From Litchfieldella xinjiangensis (GTDB lineage: Bacteria; Pseudomonadota; Gammaproteobacteria; Pseudomonadales; Halomonadaceae): a stretch of 64,000 nt of DNA. The notes under the pieces are model-generated. The model ran no database searches and was not told the DNA's origin. It saw only the letters and a list, made by a program, of their open reading frames with translations. The stretch spans positions 1,302,001 to 1,366,000 of the forward strand of contig NZ_JPZL01000001.1 of the NCBI RefSeq assembly GCF_000759345.1, read 5' to 3'. Position 1 is the first letter of the stretch; every line of letters begins with the position of its first letter. A program made the translations under genes and the position numbers. Shown here piece after piece: positions 1 to 9,661 of this stretch.

Positions 1-140
1 GGCGCATCATCGCCCCACGCCTGCCAGTCGAGCCTGTCGGCGGGCAGAGAGTCGGGCGGAGCAGCCTGGCCCGGGCTGATCCCCAGCATCAAACTGCTGG
101 TCATCCCGGCCAGTACGATCCTGTAGCGTCGCTTGCCCAT
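1..140 (-). CDS. lptD: LPS-assembly protein LptD, N-terminal fragment (runs off the window start)
   Basis: Only the first 46 codons lie in the window, read leftward from an ATG at 140. The peptide starts MGKRRYRIVLAGM and has a basic n-region, a hydrophobic core and an Ala-X-Ala-like end near residue 26, which is a typical Sec signal peptide. A DWQAW segment follows, resembling the DWVPW-type stretch near the mature N-terminus of LptD. LptD is the outer-membrane beta-barrel that inserts lipopolysaccharide. The main support is synteny: in pseudomonads and relatives lptD is divergent from amgK-murU, exactly as here. No domain of the barrel is visible, so the name rests on context and the signal peptide. 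Confidence 0.65.
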   Translation of the reverse strand, partial: MGKRRYRIVLAGMTSSLMLGISPGQAAPPDSLPADRLDWQAWGDDA

Positions 141-162
141 CTTGCTCGGTGTCCTTGGCGAG

Positions 163-179
163 TGGAATCGGTATTATAC
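163..179. promoter_or_regulatory. Candidate bidirectional -10 element between lptD and amgK
   Basis: TGGAATCGGTATTATAC contains TATTAT on the plus strand (172-177) and a perfect TATAAT on the minus strand (178-173), so it could serve as the -10 for amgK and for lptD. No convincing -35 is visible in either direction. The same 17 bases recur exactly at 34887-34903, where they carry the -10 of the tRNA-Leu promoter. Confidence 0.45.
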
Positions 180-335
180 AGGCCGCGCGTCGCCCGTCTT
201 CCCGCAAGCACACGGACCCGGGCCGGCGAACAGCGCCCAGCATGCGGCGATGCCAGCGGTCCGTCAACCGACCCCGGCGACACGCTAAACGCTCATGTAA
301 CGCGACCGCTTCATGCGACGAGAGAAGGAACGCCA

Positions 336-1388
336 ATGACACAGGCCACCGCCACCGAGCGTCTCGAACCACTTCGCCAGTGGAGTGCCCGCCAACATGG
401 CCTGCCGGCCGAGTCGCTTTCGCTGACCCTGGCGGCCGGTGACGCCAGTTTCCGACGCTATTTCCGCCTCATGTTACCCGATGGCGAGACCCGCATGCTG
501 ATGGACGCGCCCCCCGAGCAGGAAGGCGACAATACGCGCCGCTTCGTGGCCATCGCCCGGGAATGGCGCGACGCCGGCCTTCCCGTACCCGCCATGTACC
601 GGGCAGACCTCGAGACGGGATTCGTCGAGCTCGAGGATCTGGGCAACAGCCCCCTGCAGCAGCGTCTCGAAGGACAGGACGAGACGACTCGCCTGGACGG
701 CTACCGGCGCGCGCTCGACCTGCTGCTGAACCTGCAACGCCTCGCCCCCAGCACCACGCTCCCCGTCTATGACGCGCCGCTGCTTGGCCGTGAGCTCGAC
801 CTGTTTCCCAACTGGTGTCTCGACGGCTTTCTGAACATGGCGCCGCCCCCAAGCTGGCCGACGCTTCGCCAACGCCTGATCGATGATGCCCTCGATCAGC
901 CGCGGGTCGCCGTGCATCGCGATTTCGATGCCATGAACCTGATGGTGGGCGATGGCACCCTATACCTGATCGACTTCCAGGATGCTGTTGCCGGGCCGCC
1001 GGTGTACGACCTGATCTCGCTGCTGCGTGGCCGCTACTGGCGTTTCGACGCGAGCCATTACCGTGAATGGATCGAAACCTATCGTCAGCAGGCAGTGCAG
1101 GCCGGCCTGCCTGGCGCCGATGTCGACCCCGAGACGTTCCGCTACCGGGCCGATAGCATGGCGGCCCAGCGTTCGCTGAAAGTACTCGGTATCTTCTGTC
1201 GACTGACCTTCCGCGATCACAAGGACGGTTACCTGGCTCGCATGCCCTGTTTCCTCGATCATCTTCGCGACAGCCTCTCCCCCTGGCCGGAATTCGCGCC
1301 CTTTCATGACTGGCTGGACGCCGAGTTCACCCCGGCGCTCCAGCAGGCGCTGTCGCGGCACGGTATCGACAGCGAGGCGCGTCCATGA
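336..1388 (+). CDS. amgK: N-acetylmuramate/N-acetylglucosamine anomeric kinase AmgK
   Basis: This 350-residue aminoglycoside-phosphotransferase-fold kinase phosphorylates the anomeric hydroxyl of recycled MurNAc (and GlcNAc) in the cytoplasm, feeding the MurU route to UDP-MurNAc that bypasses de novo synthesis. The catalytic loop HRDFDAMN lies at residues 194-201 and the metal-binding IDFQDA at 212-217, as in the APH/choline-kinase superfamily. I chose the ATG at 336 because AGAAGGA sits 7-13 bases upstream; the reading frame is open further back to a GTG at 162 without a good ribosome site. It overlaps murU by four bases (ATGA), so the two are translationally coupled. The lptD-amgK-murU order is conserved in pseudomonads. 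Confidence 0.88.
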   Translation: MTQATATERLEPLRQWSARQHGLPAESLSLTLAAGDASFRRYFRLMLPDGETRMLMDAPPEQEGDNTRRFVAIAREWRDAGLPVPAMYRADLETGFVELEDLGNSPLQQRLEGQDETTRLDGYRRALDLLLNLQRLAPSTTLPVYDAPLLGRELDLFPNWCLDGFLNMAPPPSWPTLRQRLIDDALDQPRVAVHRDFDAMNLMVGDGTLYLIDFQDAVAGPPVYDLISLLRGRYWRFDASHYREWIETYRQQAVQAGLPGADVDPETFRYRADSMAAQRSLKVLGIFCRLTFRDHKDGYLARMPCFLDHLRDSLSPWPEFAPFHDWLDAEFTPALQQALSRHGIDSEARP

Positions 1389-2062
1389 AAGCCATGATCC
1401 TGGCGGCCGGGCTGGGCACACGCATGCGCCCCCTCACCGACCACTGCCCCAAGCCCCTGCTGCCGGTCGGCGGCAAGCCGCTCATCGTCCATCACCTTGA
1501 GCGCCTGCGTGCCGCGGGAATCGACGAGGTAGTGATCAATGTAAGCTACCGCGGCGAGCAGATCATCGACGCCTTGGGCGACGGCCATCGCTACGGTCTC
1601 GAGATCGCCTGGAGCCGTGAGGAAACGCCCCTGGAAACAGGTGGGGGCATTCTCAAGGCGCTACCCATGCTCGGCGAGGCGCCCTTCCTGCTCATCAACG
1701 GCGACGTATGGTGCGATGCCGATCTGACGGCGCCCCCTGCGCTGGGCGACGACCTGGCGCACTTGTGGCTCGTCGACAACCCCGATCACCACCCACAGGG
1801 CGACTTTCATCTCGACGCGCAAGGACACGTCCACGATATCGGCGAGCCCCGCCTCACCTTTGCCGGCATCAGCCTGATCGCTCCGTCCCTGGTGGCGAGT
1901 CATCCGCCGGGCGCCTTTGGGCTGGCACCCTTGCTACGCCAAGCCATGCAACAGGTCCGCGTCGGGGGCCACCGCCATACCGGGCACTGGGTCGATGTCG
2001 GTACGCCCGAGCGCCTGGCCGCCTTGGATGCCTGGCTCAGCCAAGGGCCTGAGAGACGCTGA
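1385..2062 (+). CDS. murU: N-acetylmuramate-1-phosphate uridylyltransferase MurU
   Basis: A 225-residue nucleotidyltransferase that converts MurNAc-1-phosphate and UTP to UDP-MurNAc, the step after AmgK in the cell-wall recycling bypass. The N-terminal signature LAAGLGTRMRPLT (residues about 5-17) followed by PKPLLPVGGKP is the classic sugar-nucleotidyltransferase nucleotide-binding loop, and LLINGDVW near residue 105 carries the metal-binding aspartate. Length matches MurU (about 220-225 residues) rather than the larger GlmU or RmlA. Its start codon overlaps the amgK stop. In organisms with this pathway it contributes to intrinsic fosfomycin tolerance, because MurA is bypassed. Confidence 0.9.
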   Translation: MKAMILAAGLGTRMRPLTDHCPKPLLPVGGKPLIVHHLERLRAAGIDEVVINVSYRGEQIIDALGDGHRYGLEIAWSREETPLETGGGILKALPMLGEAPFLLINGDVWCDADLTAPPALGDDLAHLWLVDNPDHHPQGDFHLDAQGHVHDIGEPRLTFAGISLIAPSLVASHPPGAFGLAPLLRQAMQQVRVGGHRHTGHWVDVGTPERLAALDAWLSQGPERR

Positions 2063-2139
2063 GCCCGCCCCCGCTCGGTGATATGCTGCACGGATCGAGC
2101 GCATACCCAGTCACACTGCAGTGAATGAAGGAACCTGCC

Positions 2140-2559
2140 ATGAAAGCCAGTATCAAGTGGACCGATGGTCGCCAGTTCGTCGCCGAATCGGGAAGCGGCC
2201 ATAGCGTCGTCATCGATGGCCCCCCTGACCACGGCGGCCGCAACACCGGGCCGCGGCCAATGGAAATGCTGTTGATGGGCATGGGTGCCTGTACCGCGTT
2301 CGACGTGCTGCAGATCCTGGAGAAATCCCGCGCGCCGGTCAGCGACTGTGTCGCCAGCATCGAGGCCGAACGTGCCGATGAGGTACCCAGCGTCTTCACC
2401 AAGATTCACGTGCACTTCACGGTCAGCGGGAAGGGACTCAAGGAGGCTCAGGTCAAGCGCGCCGTCGAGCTCTCCGCCGAGAAGTACTGCAGCGCCTCGA
2501 TCATGCTGGCGCGCGGCGGGGTGGAGGTCAGCCACTCCTACAATATCGTCGACGAATAA
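2140..2559 (+). CDS. OsmC family protein (YhfA-like)
   Basis: A 139-residue OsmC-fold protein. The two redox cysteines expected for the family are present at residues 51 (in MGACTAFDVL) and 117 (in EKYCSAS), so a thiol-dependent peroxide-reducing role is plausible. The sequence is closer to the YhfA/OsmC-like branch than to OsmC or Ohr proper. The start at 2140 is preferred over an in-frame ATG at 2125 because GAAGGAA lies 7 bases upstream of it. It stands alone between murU and the convergent alkA-like gene. The true substrate is unknown. Confidence 0.8.
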   Translation: MKASIKWTDGRQFVAESGSGHSVVIDGPPDHGGRNTGPRPMEMLLMGMGACTAFDVLQILEKSRAPVSDCVASIEAERADEVPSVFTKIHVHFTVSGKGLKEAQVKRAVELSAEKYCSASIMLARGGVEVSHSYNIVDE

Positions 2560-2581
2560 CCCCAGGCCGGACACGGTCGGC

Positions 2582-3190
2582 TCAGACAGGCGCCGGCGTG
2601 TCCACGTATCGCCACAGATAGAGCGCCAGGTAGGACCGATAAGGGGCGAAGCGTGCCGCGGTACGCGGCGTCTTGCGACGCGCGCTGGTCAGCCGCACGA
2701 GCGACTTGCGTGCCGCCACGTCGCCGTCGGGCCAGATGTCGGGTTCGCCGAAGTAGAAGATCGAGATCATGTCAGCCGTCCACTGGCCCACACCCCACAG
2801 GGCTGTAAGGTGGGCGGCTCGCGCAGCGGGATCGAGCGCGCGCAAGGCGTCAGCTTCCAGCCCCCCGGCCCGCGCTTCGCTGGCAATGGCACAGATGGCG
2901 CGCGTCTTGGCCGCCGACAGGCCGCACTGGCGTAGTCTTTCGGTGTTGGCTTCGCAGAAGTACTCGCTCAGTGGCGTCGCGTCCGCGGCGACCAGCACCC
3001 GTTGCCAGATCGAGCGTGCCACCTTCACCGACAGCTGTTGCCCCGCCACCGAGCGGCACAAGCGCTCGGCCAAAGGCTGACTATCGTCGGCGATCAGGGT
3101 CAGCGGCCCCCCTGCCGCGATGGCCTCGGCCAGTGCCGGGCTCAGCCCGGCCGCCACCTCGACGCAATGACGATGGATCGCTTCGGACAT
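2582..3190 (-). CDS. DNA-3-methyladenine glycosylase II family protein (HhH-GPD)
   Basis: A 202-residue base-excision-repair glycosylase of the AlkA/MAG type. The helix-hairpin-helix is visible as LWGVGQWTADM (residues 131-141), followed by the lid segment ending WPDGD, whose Asp157 aligns with the catalytic aspartate of the family. It lacks the N-terminal TBP-like domain of E. coli AlkA (282 residues), as do the short MAG-type enzymes. Expected role: removal of alkylated purines from DNA in the cytoplasm. It starts 6 bases downstream of the coq7 stop and is probably co-transcribed with it. Confidence 0.85.
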   Translation of the reverse strand: MSEAIHRHCVEVAAGLSPALAEAIAAGGPLTLIADDSQPLAERLCRSVAGQQLSVKVARSIWQRVLVAADATPLSEYFCEANTERLRQCGLSAAKTRAICAIASEARAGGLEADALRALDPAARAAHLTALWGVGQWTADMISIFYFGEPDIWPDGDVAARKSLVRLTSARRKTPRTAARFAPYRSYLALYLWRYVDTPAPV

Positions 3191-3196
3191 GCCCGC

Positions 3197-3838
3197 TCAG
3201 AACCGATAGACGCTCTTGGTCATCACCTTGGACATCAGGCGCATGCCGAACTTGACCGGCAAGGGGAAGCGCGCGCCGCCCGCCTCCAGCGCCCACCGTT
3301 CGTGGTGGGCTTCATCGATGCGCATCTGTTCGAGTACGGCGCGTGAACGACGGTCGCCAATCGGAAGCCGTTCGAGATGGCTATTGAGGTGACGCCCCAC
3401 CTGCTCCTCGGTGGCCGCAACGAAGCCGAGGCTGACGCGGTCGCCCACGGCGCCTGCCAGCGCACCCAGGCCGAACGATGCAGCGTAGAATACCGGATTC
3501 AACGTGCTGGTGTGGCCATCGAGCTCCCGAAGCCGGGTATCGCACCATGCCAGGTGATCGATCTCCTCCTGCGCGGCCTGTTCCATCTGCTCGCGGGTAT
3601 CCGGCAACTTGGCCGTCATGCCCTGCCCCTGGTAGAGCGCCTGGGCGCACACCTCGCCGGTGTGGTTGATGCGCATCAGGCCGATGGCATGCTCGCGCTC
3701 GATATCGGTCATCGGCTCGTCGACGATGTCCCGGGCAGGCGAGGGCCGGGAAGGCTTGGCGGCATGCGGCACCAGCGTGCGGAGCACGGTATCGAACTGA
3801 TGCACGAGGTTGTCGGTGCGTGAAAGCTGACGCGTCAT
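3197..3838 (-). CDS. coq7: 2-nonaprenyl-3-methyl-6-methoxy-1,4-benzoquinol hydroxylase (Coq7)
   Basis: A 213-residue carboxylate-bridged di-iron monooxygenase of ubiquinone biosynthesis that introduces the C5 hydroxyl. The iron-binding helices are recognisable by [18 protein letters not shown], the EEQVGRHL segment and the final DEAHHERWA, giving the ExxH pairs expected. Family length is about 210-220 residues. A candidate ribosome site AGGGAA precedes the ATG. It belongs to the Coq7 alternative to the flavin enzyme UbiF, which is common in halomonads and pseudomonads. Confidence 0.92.
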   Translation of the reverse strand: MTRQLSRTDNLVHQFDTVLRTLVPHAAKPSRPSPARDIVDEPMTDIEREHAIGLMRINHTGEVCAQALYQGQGMTAKLPDTREQMEQAAQEEIDHLAWCDTRLRELDGHTSTLNPVFYAASFGLGALAGAVGDRVSLGFVAATEEQVGRHLNSHLERLPIGDRRSRAVLEQMRIDEAHHERWALEAGGARFPLPVKFGMRLMSKVMTKSVYRF

Positions 3839-3885
3839 GTCGGGTTCCCTATCGTTCGCGGCCGGTGTATGGGGATCGCTGGCGG

Positions 3886-4227
3886 CTAGCCCGCCGGCCA
3901 GGTGAAGCGACGACCACCCATCAGATGCATGTGGATATGGTAGACGGTCTGCCCACCGTTTTCATTGCAGTTCATCACGACCCGGTAGCCCTCGTCGGCG
4001 AACCCTTGCTCCTTCGCCAGCTTGGCGGCCGTTTGCGGCAAGCGGCCCACCAGTGACAGGTCGCGCTCCTCGATGTCGTTGAGGGTAGCGATGTGCCGCT
4101 TGGGTATCACCAGCATATGGGTCGGTGCCTGCGGGTCGATATCCTTGAATGCCAATACTTCGTCGTCCTCGTAGACGATATCGGCCGGTATCTCGCGATT
4201 GATGATCTTGCAGAACAGGCAATCCAT
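3886..4227 (-). CDS. HIT family hydrolase (HinT-like)
   Basis: A 113-residue histidine-triad nucleotide-binding protein. The triad HIHMH (residues 97, 99 and 101) is followed by the usual LMGGR, and the N-terminal [13 protein letters not shown] carries the two cysteines of a zinc-containing HinT. These enzymes hydrolyse adenosine phosphoramidates and adenylated lysine. The start at 4227 is set by AGGAGAG upstream; an in-frame ATG five codons earlier (4242) lacks one. It is followed on the same strand by coq7, 47 bases downstream. Confidence 0.9.
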   Translation of the reverse strand: MDCLFCKIINREIPADIVYEDDEVLAFKDIDPQAPTHMLVIPKRHIATLNDIEERDLSLVGRLPQTAAKLAKEQGFADEGYRVVMNCNENGGQTVYHIHMHLMGGRRFTWPAG

Positions 4228-4251
4228 GGCATCTCTCCTCATGCTCGGGCG

Positions 4252-5124
4252 TTAGCGAAAACGGCGCTGGGCCAGCAGGTGGCGCACCAGCGGGGCCAGG
4301 ATAAGCTCCATGGCCAGTGACATGCGGGAGCCGGGAACCACCAGGGTATGGGGTCGGCTCATGAAGGCATCCTGAATCATTGCCAGCAGGTAGGGGAAGT
4401 CCACCGACGAAGGGTCCCGGAAACGAATCACCACGAAGGATTCGGCGTCGGTGGGGATGTCTTGCACTTCGAAAGGGTTAGACGTGTCGACGGTCGGCAC
4501 ACGCTGGAAGTTGATGTGAGTGCGTGAGAATTGCGGCTGGATATAGCGAACATAATCGTTCATCCGACCCAGGATGGTATCGATCACCGCCTCCTGGGAA
4601 TAACCGCGCATCCGCGTGTCGCGGTCGATCTTCTGAATCCACTCGAGGTTCATGGTTGGCGCGACACCCACCAGCAGGTCGACGTGGCGAGCGATGTCGA
4701 TATCCGCCGTCACCAGCCCGCCGTGGAGTCCTTCGTAGAACAACAGGTCAGTACCGCACGGCAAGGGCTCCCACTCGGTGAACGTCCCGACCTGGTAGCC
4801 GCACTCCAGCATGCGCTTGTCTTCGGCATGGATATAGTGGCGGTAGGTACCGTTGCCGTTGTCGCTGTATTCCACGAACAGGGCTTCGAGACGATCGAGT
4901 AGATTGGCCTCGACTGCGAAATGCGAAAGTTCACCGGCACGATCGGGCTCTTCCTGGAACAGGCGCGCCAACTCACTGCGGCTGTAGCGGTGGAAGGCAT
5001 CCCCATCGACGAAGGCAGCGTGCACGTCCTCTCGGGCAAACATGCGCTCGAAGGTACGACGCACCGTGGTCGTCCCGGCGCCCGATGAGCCGGTGATGGC
5101 AATAATGGGATATTCCCGTGACAT
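4252..5124 (-). CDS. prkB: Phosphoribulokinase PrkB-type
   Basis: A 290-residue P-loop kinase of the phosphoribulokinase/uridine-kinase family. The Walker A loop GSSGAGTTT is at residues 12-20, and the later GLHGG and RDxxxRGYS segments are typical of proteobacterial class I phosphoribulokinases. The closest type by eye is the PrkB of gammaproteobacteria that lack a Calvin cycle, where its physiological substrate is unsettled. No RuBisCO, cbbR or other Calvin genes lie in the window, and the neighbours are HIT and purD. Whether it truly phosphorylates ribulose-5-phosphate here cannot be judged. Confidence 0.82.
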   Translation of the reverse strand: MSREYPIIAITGSSGAGTTTVRRTFERMFAREDVHAAFVDGDAFHRYSRSELARLFQEEPDRAGELSHFAVEANLLDRLEALFVEYSDNGNGTYRHYIHAEDKRMLECGYQVGTFTEWEPLPCGTDLLFYEGLHGGLVTADIDIARHVDLLVGVAPTMNLEWIQKIDRDTRMRGYSQEAVIDTILGRMNDYVRYIQPQFSRTHINFQRVPTVDTSNPFEVQDIPTDAESFVVIRFRDPSSVDFPYLLAMIQDAFMSRPHTLVVPGSRMSLAMELILAPLVRHLLAQRRFR

Positions 5125-5249
5125 CAGTCATTACCCCGTATGGCCACTACGGCGGCGCGCGCGAAGGCGGGAACCGCTACCGCAGGGCGATACCGCACGG
5201 CCTCGGTTTGAAGTGCCGATTGCACGCATTCCATTCATGCTCCTTGCTG

Positions 5250-6536
<1,287 letters not shown>

Positions 6537-6602
6537 CTCGTCAACCTTGCTCGATGAGTGTGGAAAATCGGCGCATTATGCCAGAAAGCGGCGGGGCCTT
6601 CC

Positions 6603-7061
6603 CTACTCGCCGCCCCTGTTGTCTTCGTCGTCCCGACGACGCTGGTTGATGGTCTGCTGCCAGAAGCGCATGTTCTCTTCCGCGAGTTCGCGCATGAACT
6701 CCATGGGCGAGTGACGCATCGCCTGTTGCCACTGGTCCTGCATGCGTTGCTGCTGCTCGAGCATGAGACGAGTGCCCTGCTCGAGATAGCGGGCCAGCGG
6801 CAGGGGCTGGGACATGGCGTAGACGCGAATCAACTGCTGCAGAAGGTCGTTCGAGAACACCTCGGCATCGCCATCGGTCTGTTCCTGCTCGATGATGATC
6901 GACAGCAGGATGGTGCGGGTCAGGTCTTCGCCACTCTTGGCATCCTCGACCCGGAACGGCACTTCGTCGAGAATCAGGCGGCGCAGATCCTCGAGGGTGA
7001 CGTAGCGGCTCTGCTCGGTATCGTAGAGCCGACGGTTGGCATACTTGCGTATTACGCGCAC
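6603..7061 (-). CDS. phaR: Polyhydroxyalkanoate synthesis regulator PhaR
   Basis: A 152-residue DNA- and PHA-binding regulator that represses phasin genes until PHA granules appear. The N-terminal PHB/PHA accumulation DNA-binding region is recognisable as IRKYANRRLYDT near residues 4-15, followed by SRYVTLEDLRRLI. The C-terminal half is a glutamine-rich, predicted helical segment with RMQDQWQQAM. Translation starts at GTG (7061), with CAGGAG 7 bases upstream. Its presence implies that the organism stores PHA, although phaC and phaP are not in the window. It sits divergently from rsmE. Confidence 0.9.
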   Translation of the reverse strand: MRVIRKYANRRLYDTEQSRYVTLEDLRRLILDEVPFRVEDAKSGEDLTRTILLSIIIEQEQTDGDAEVFSNDLLQQLIRVYAMSQPLPLARYLEQGTRLMLEQQQRMQDQWQQAMRHSPMEFMRELAEENMRFWQQTINQRRRDDEDNRGGE

Positions 7062-7161
7062 GGCGCTGCTCCTGAATTGTTGTCGTGACTGATTAGTCGT
7101 TGTCTTTGCTGGTATTGTGCACCGCGCTAAGCTTCAAGCCAATTCGTGTGACCGAGACCTC

Positions 7162-7875
7162 ATGAACCTGATCCTGCTCGACCCCGCCGACCTGTTCGAC
7201 GACCGCCTGGCGGTCGTTCGCGATCCACGCCGCCTGCGTCACCTGCACGAAGTGCATGGCGCCCGTGTAGGAGACGAACTGACCCTCGGTTTAATCGGGG
7301 GCGGCGTAGGACGAGGGCGGCTTCACCACCTGGACGAGAATCGCGCCGAATTCATCCTCGACGGGCTCGATCAGGCACCGCCTGCGGCATTGCCTGTCCA
7401 TCTCGTGCTGGCCCTGCCACGCCCGCGGATGCTGGCGCGCACGCTGGAACACGTCACCGCGCTGGGGGTGAAACGACTCACCCTGTTGCACACCCGGCGA
7501 GTAGAGAAGAGCTATTGGCAATCGCCGGAGCTCAGGCCCGACAAGATCCATCAGCATCTGGTGCTGGGGCTCGAGCAGGCCCGCGATACGCTACTGCCCG
7601 AGCTCGACATGGCGACTCGCTTCAAGCCGTTCGTGGAGGACGAGCTGCCAACGTTGCTGGCCGGTCGTCGCGGCCTGGTGGCGCACCCCGGCATGCCCGA
7701 TGCCTGCCCGCGTGGAATAGACGAGCCCACCCTGCTGGTCGTCGGACCGGAAGGTGGGTTCATCCCCTACGAAATAGAGGCGTTGCAGGCGGCAGGCTGC
7801 CAGGGCGTTCACCTTGGCGAACGCATCCTGCGCGTGGAAACGGCGGTGACGGCCCTGCTGGCAAGGCTGTTCTAG
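7162..7875 (+). CDS. rsmE: 16S rRNA (uracil-1498-N3)-methyltransferase RsmE
   Basis: A 237-residue SPOUT-class methyltransferase that methylates U1498 of 16S rRNA in assembled 30S subunits. It has an N-terminal PUA-like domain and a C-terminal trefoil-knot SPOUT domain marked by GPEGGF followed by LGERILRVETAV, the SAM-binding knot. I use the ATG at 7162 (MNLILLDP), which gives the family length; the frame is open upstream to 7117 but that extension resembles no RsmE. It converges on mltB with 15 bases between the stops. Confidence 0.92.
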   Translation: MNLILLDPADLFDDRLAVVRDPRRLRHLHEVHGARVGDELTLGLIGGGVGRGRLHHLDENRAEFILDGLDQAPPAALPVHLVLALPRPRMLARTLEHVTALGVKRLTLLHTRRVEKSYWQSPELRPDKIHQHLVLGLEQARDTLLPELDMATRFKPFVEDELPTLLAGRRGLVAHPGMPDACPRGIDEPTLLVVGPEGGFIPYEIEALQAAGCQGVHLGERILRVETAVTALLARLF

Positions 7876-7890
7876 CGCAGCGCTTCTCGT

Positions 7891-9189
7891 CTAGCGCGAC
7901 GTTTGTTGCGCACGGGCCTGCAACCGCTCCAGTAGCCTGACAGTCGCAAACCCGTCGGGTATCTCGCCAATGCTTCGCTGGAAAGCACGCAGCCCCTGGC
8001 GCGTATTGGGGCCCAATACCCCATCGGGTGTGCCCGTCTCGAAGCCGCTTTCATTGAGCAGTGTTTGCAGCTCTCGCACCTGACTGCGCGTCAGCGGCTG
8101 TTCGTGGCGAGGCCAGGATTGGCTGATCCCATCGCGTCCTGCAATCCGATCGGACAGCGTCGCCACGGCCAGGGCGTAACTGGTTGCATTGTTGTAGCGC
8201 AGAATGGCGCGGAAATTCGGGCCGACCAGGAATGCCGGCCCCTGCGCGCCGGCAGGCACGATCACCGACGCACTGTCGAATGCGGGGAGCGGCTCGCCGG
8301 TCAAGGTGCGTACGCCCTGGTCAGCCCACGCCTGGCGGGTGCGGCGGGTATCCAGCTCGGCCTGTGAATAATCGAACCCCTCGGACAAGCGCACTTCCAC
8401 GCCCCAAGGTTGTCCGGTCTGCCAACCGGCCTCGGCCAGGTAATGCGCCGTGGAGGCCATTACGTCAGGGATACTGCCCCAGATATCGCGCCGACCGTCG
8501 TTATCGCCATCGACCGCGTAGCGTTCGAAGCTCGAAGGAATGAATTGGGTGTGGCCCATGGCACCTGCCCATGAGCCCTGCATGCGCTCGCGGCGGATGT
8601 CACCAGCCTCGAGGATACGCAGAGCAGCCAATAGCTCGCCGCGGGCAAAATCACGCCGACGTCCGTCATAGGCCAGTGTGGCCAAGGCATCGATGGTCGA
8701 AAAGTTGCCGAAGTTACTCCCGTAGTTGCTCTCGATGCCCCAGATGGCGGTAATGATCTCACGGGGCACGCCGTAGCGCTGCTCGACACGACGGGCCGTG
8801 TTCTCGTGTTCGCGTAGTTTCTGCCGGCCCTGCTCGACACGGGTCGTCGAGACGGCCGAGTCCAGATACGCCCAGATCGGGCGTACGAACTCCGGCTGGG
8901 ACCGGTCGAGTTCGATCACCCGGGGCTGGTAGCGAACCGGGCCCAAGGCGTCATCAAGCGTCTCGGCAGCGATGCCCTCGGCGCGGGCCTGTTCCCGAAA
9001 CGAGGCGATCCAGGCCTCAAAACTCGGTGGCGTGATTACTTCCTGGGCCGCCTCGGTGGTCTCTCCATCGACGGAGGCTGTCGCGGGCGCTGGCGTCTGC
9101 GTGTCTGCCACTGGCTGGCTGACACCGGGGCCGGCCTGGCAGCCGGTGAGGACGGCCAGAACCAATGTGGGAAGCAAGGTCTTGCGCAT
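7891..9189 (-). CDS. mltB: Membrane-bound lytic murein transglycosylase B family lipoprotein
   Basis: A 432-residue lipoprotein that cleaves the MurNAc-GlcNAc bond of peptidoglycan to form 1,6-anhydro ends. The signal peptide ends in the lipobox LTGC (Cys17). A proline- and threonine-rich linker follows, then the SLT_2 transglycosylase domain with catalytic Glu153 in IWGIESNYG. A C-terminal peptidoglycan-binding (PG_binding_1) domain is seen around GTPDGVLGPNTRQGLRAFQ, which classic E. coli MltB lacks, so this is the longer MltB-type subclass. The start at 9189 has AAGGAA upstream and gives a proper signal peptide. Its products are substrates for the recycling pathway that AmgK/MurU serve. 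Confidence 0.88.
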   Translation of the reverse strand: MRKTLLPTLVLAVLTGCQAGPGVSQPVADTQTPAPATASVDGETTEAAQEVITPPSFEAWIASFREQARAEGIAAETLDDALGPVRYQPRVIELDRSQPEFVRPIWAYLDSAVSTTRVEQGRQKLREHENTARRVEQRYGVPREIITAIWGIESNYGSNFGNFSTIDALATLAYDGRRRDFARGELLAALRILEAGDIRRERMQGSWAGAMGHTQFIPSSFERYAVDGDNDGRRDIWGSIPDVMASTAHYLAEAGWQTGQPWGVEVRLSEGFDYSQAELDTRRTRQAWADQGVRTLTGEPLPAFDSASVIVPAGAQGPAFLVGPNFRAILRYNNATSYALAVATLSDRIAGRDGISQSWPRHEQPLTRSQVRELQTLLNESGFETGTPDGVLGPNTRQGLRAFQRSIGEIPDGFATVRLLERLQARAQQTSR

Positions 9190-9256
9190 GGTCTTCCTTG
9201 AACGAAGGCGGAATGTAGCGGCGCAGAGCACCGATTTCGGCGCATCATAACGCGGC

Positions 9257-9661
9257 CTAGGGCGTGTCGGTATCCCTGGTCTCCCGAGTCGCATTGGCCT
9301 CGGTCTCCAAACCGCTCTTGAGCTCGTGGGTCAGCGGATCGTAGTTGGGGCGCAGTTCATCCTTGACCGTGCCACTCCACAGCTTGGAGCCGACGAAGTA
9401 GCCAGCCCGGCCGATGACGTGCGCGGCTACCGGCGCCGTCATCAGCAGAAAAACGATGACCCCGAAGGCACGGGCCACCACGGCAACCTCGGCAAAGTGC
9501 AGCGACACTGCCACCATGATCAGCGCCACCCCGAGCGTTGCCGCCTTGGTCGTGGCATGCATGCGGGTGAGAAGATCCGGCATGCGCAGCACGCCAACCG
9601 CAGCCATCAGCATGAAGCCGGCCCCCGAGAGCAGGAACAGTGACTTGACGACATCAATCAT
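9257..9661 (-). CDS. mrpG: Mrp cation/proton antiporter subunit G (first operon)
   Basis: A 134-residue membrane protein with three predicted transmembrane helices. The hallmark GVLRMPDLLTRMHATTKAAT region near residues 23-42 is the conserved PhaG_MnhG motif. MrpG is a small subunit required for a functional hetero-oligomeric Na+/H+ antiporter. It overlaps mrpF by eight bases and closes the minus-strand mrpABCDEFG operon. The C-terminal hydrophilic tail of about 40 residues is charged and less conserved. Confidence 0.93.
   Translation of the reverse strand: MIDVVKSLFLLSGAGFMLMAAVGVLRMPDLLTRMHATTKAATLGVALIMVAVSLHFAEVAVVARAFGVIVFLLMTAPVAAHVIGRAGYFVGSKLWSGTVKDELRPNYDPLTHELKSGLETEANATRETRDTDTP

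Noticed and set aside
162-335. N-terminal extension of amgK from a GTG at 162
   Set aside because: It has no ribosome site, resembles no AmgK and would cover the promoter region; the ATG at 336 has a good AGAAGGA.
7081-7096. Inverted repeat GACT-GATT-AGTC between phaR and rsmE as a PhaR operator
   Set aside because: The arms are only four bases and nothing links them to PhaR; too weak to call.
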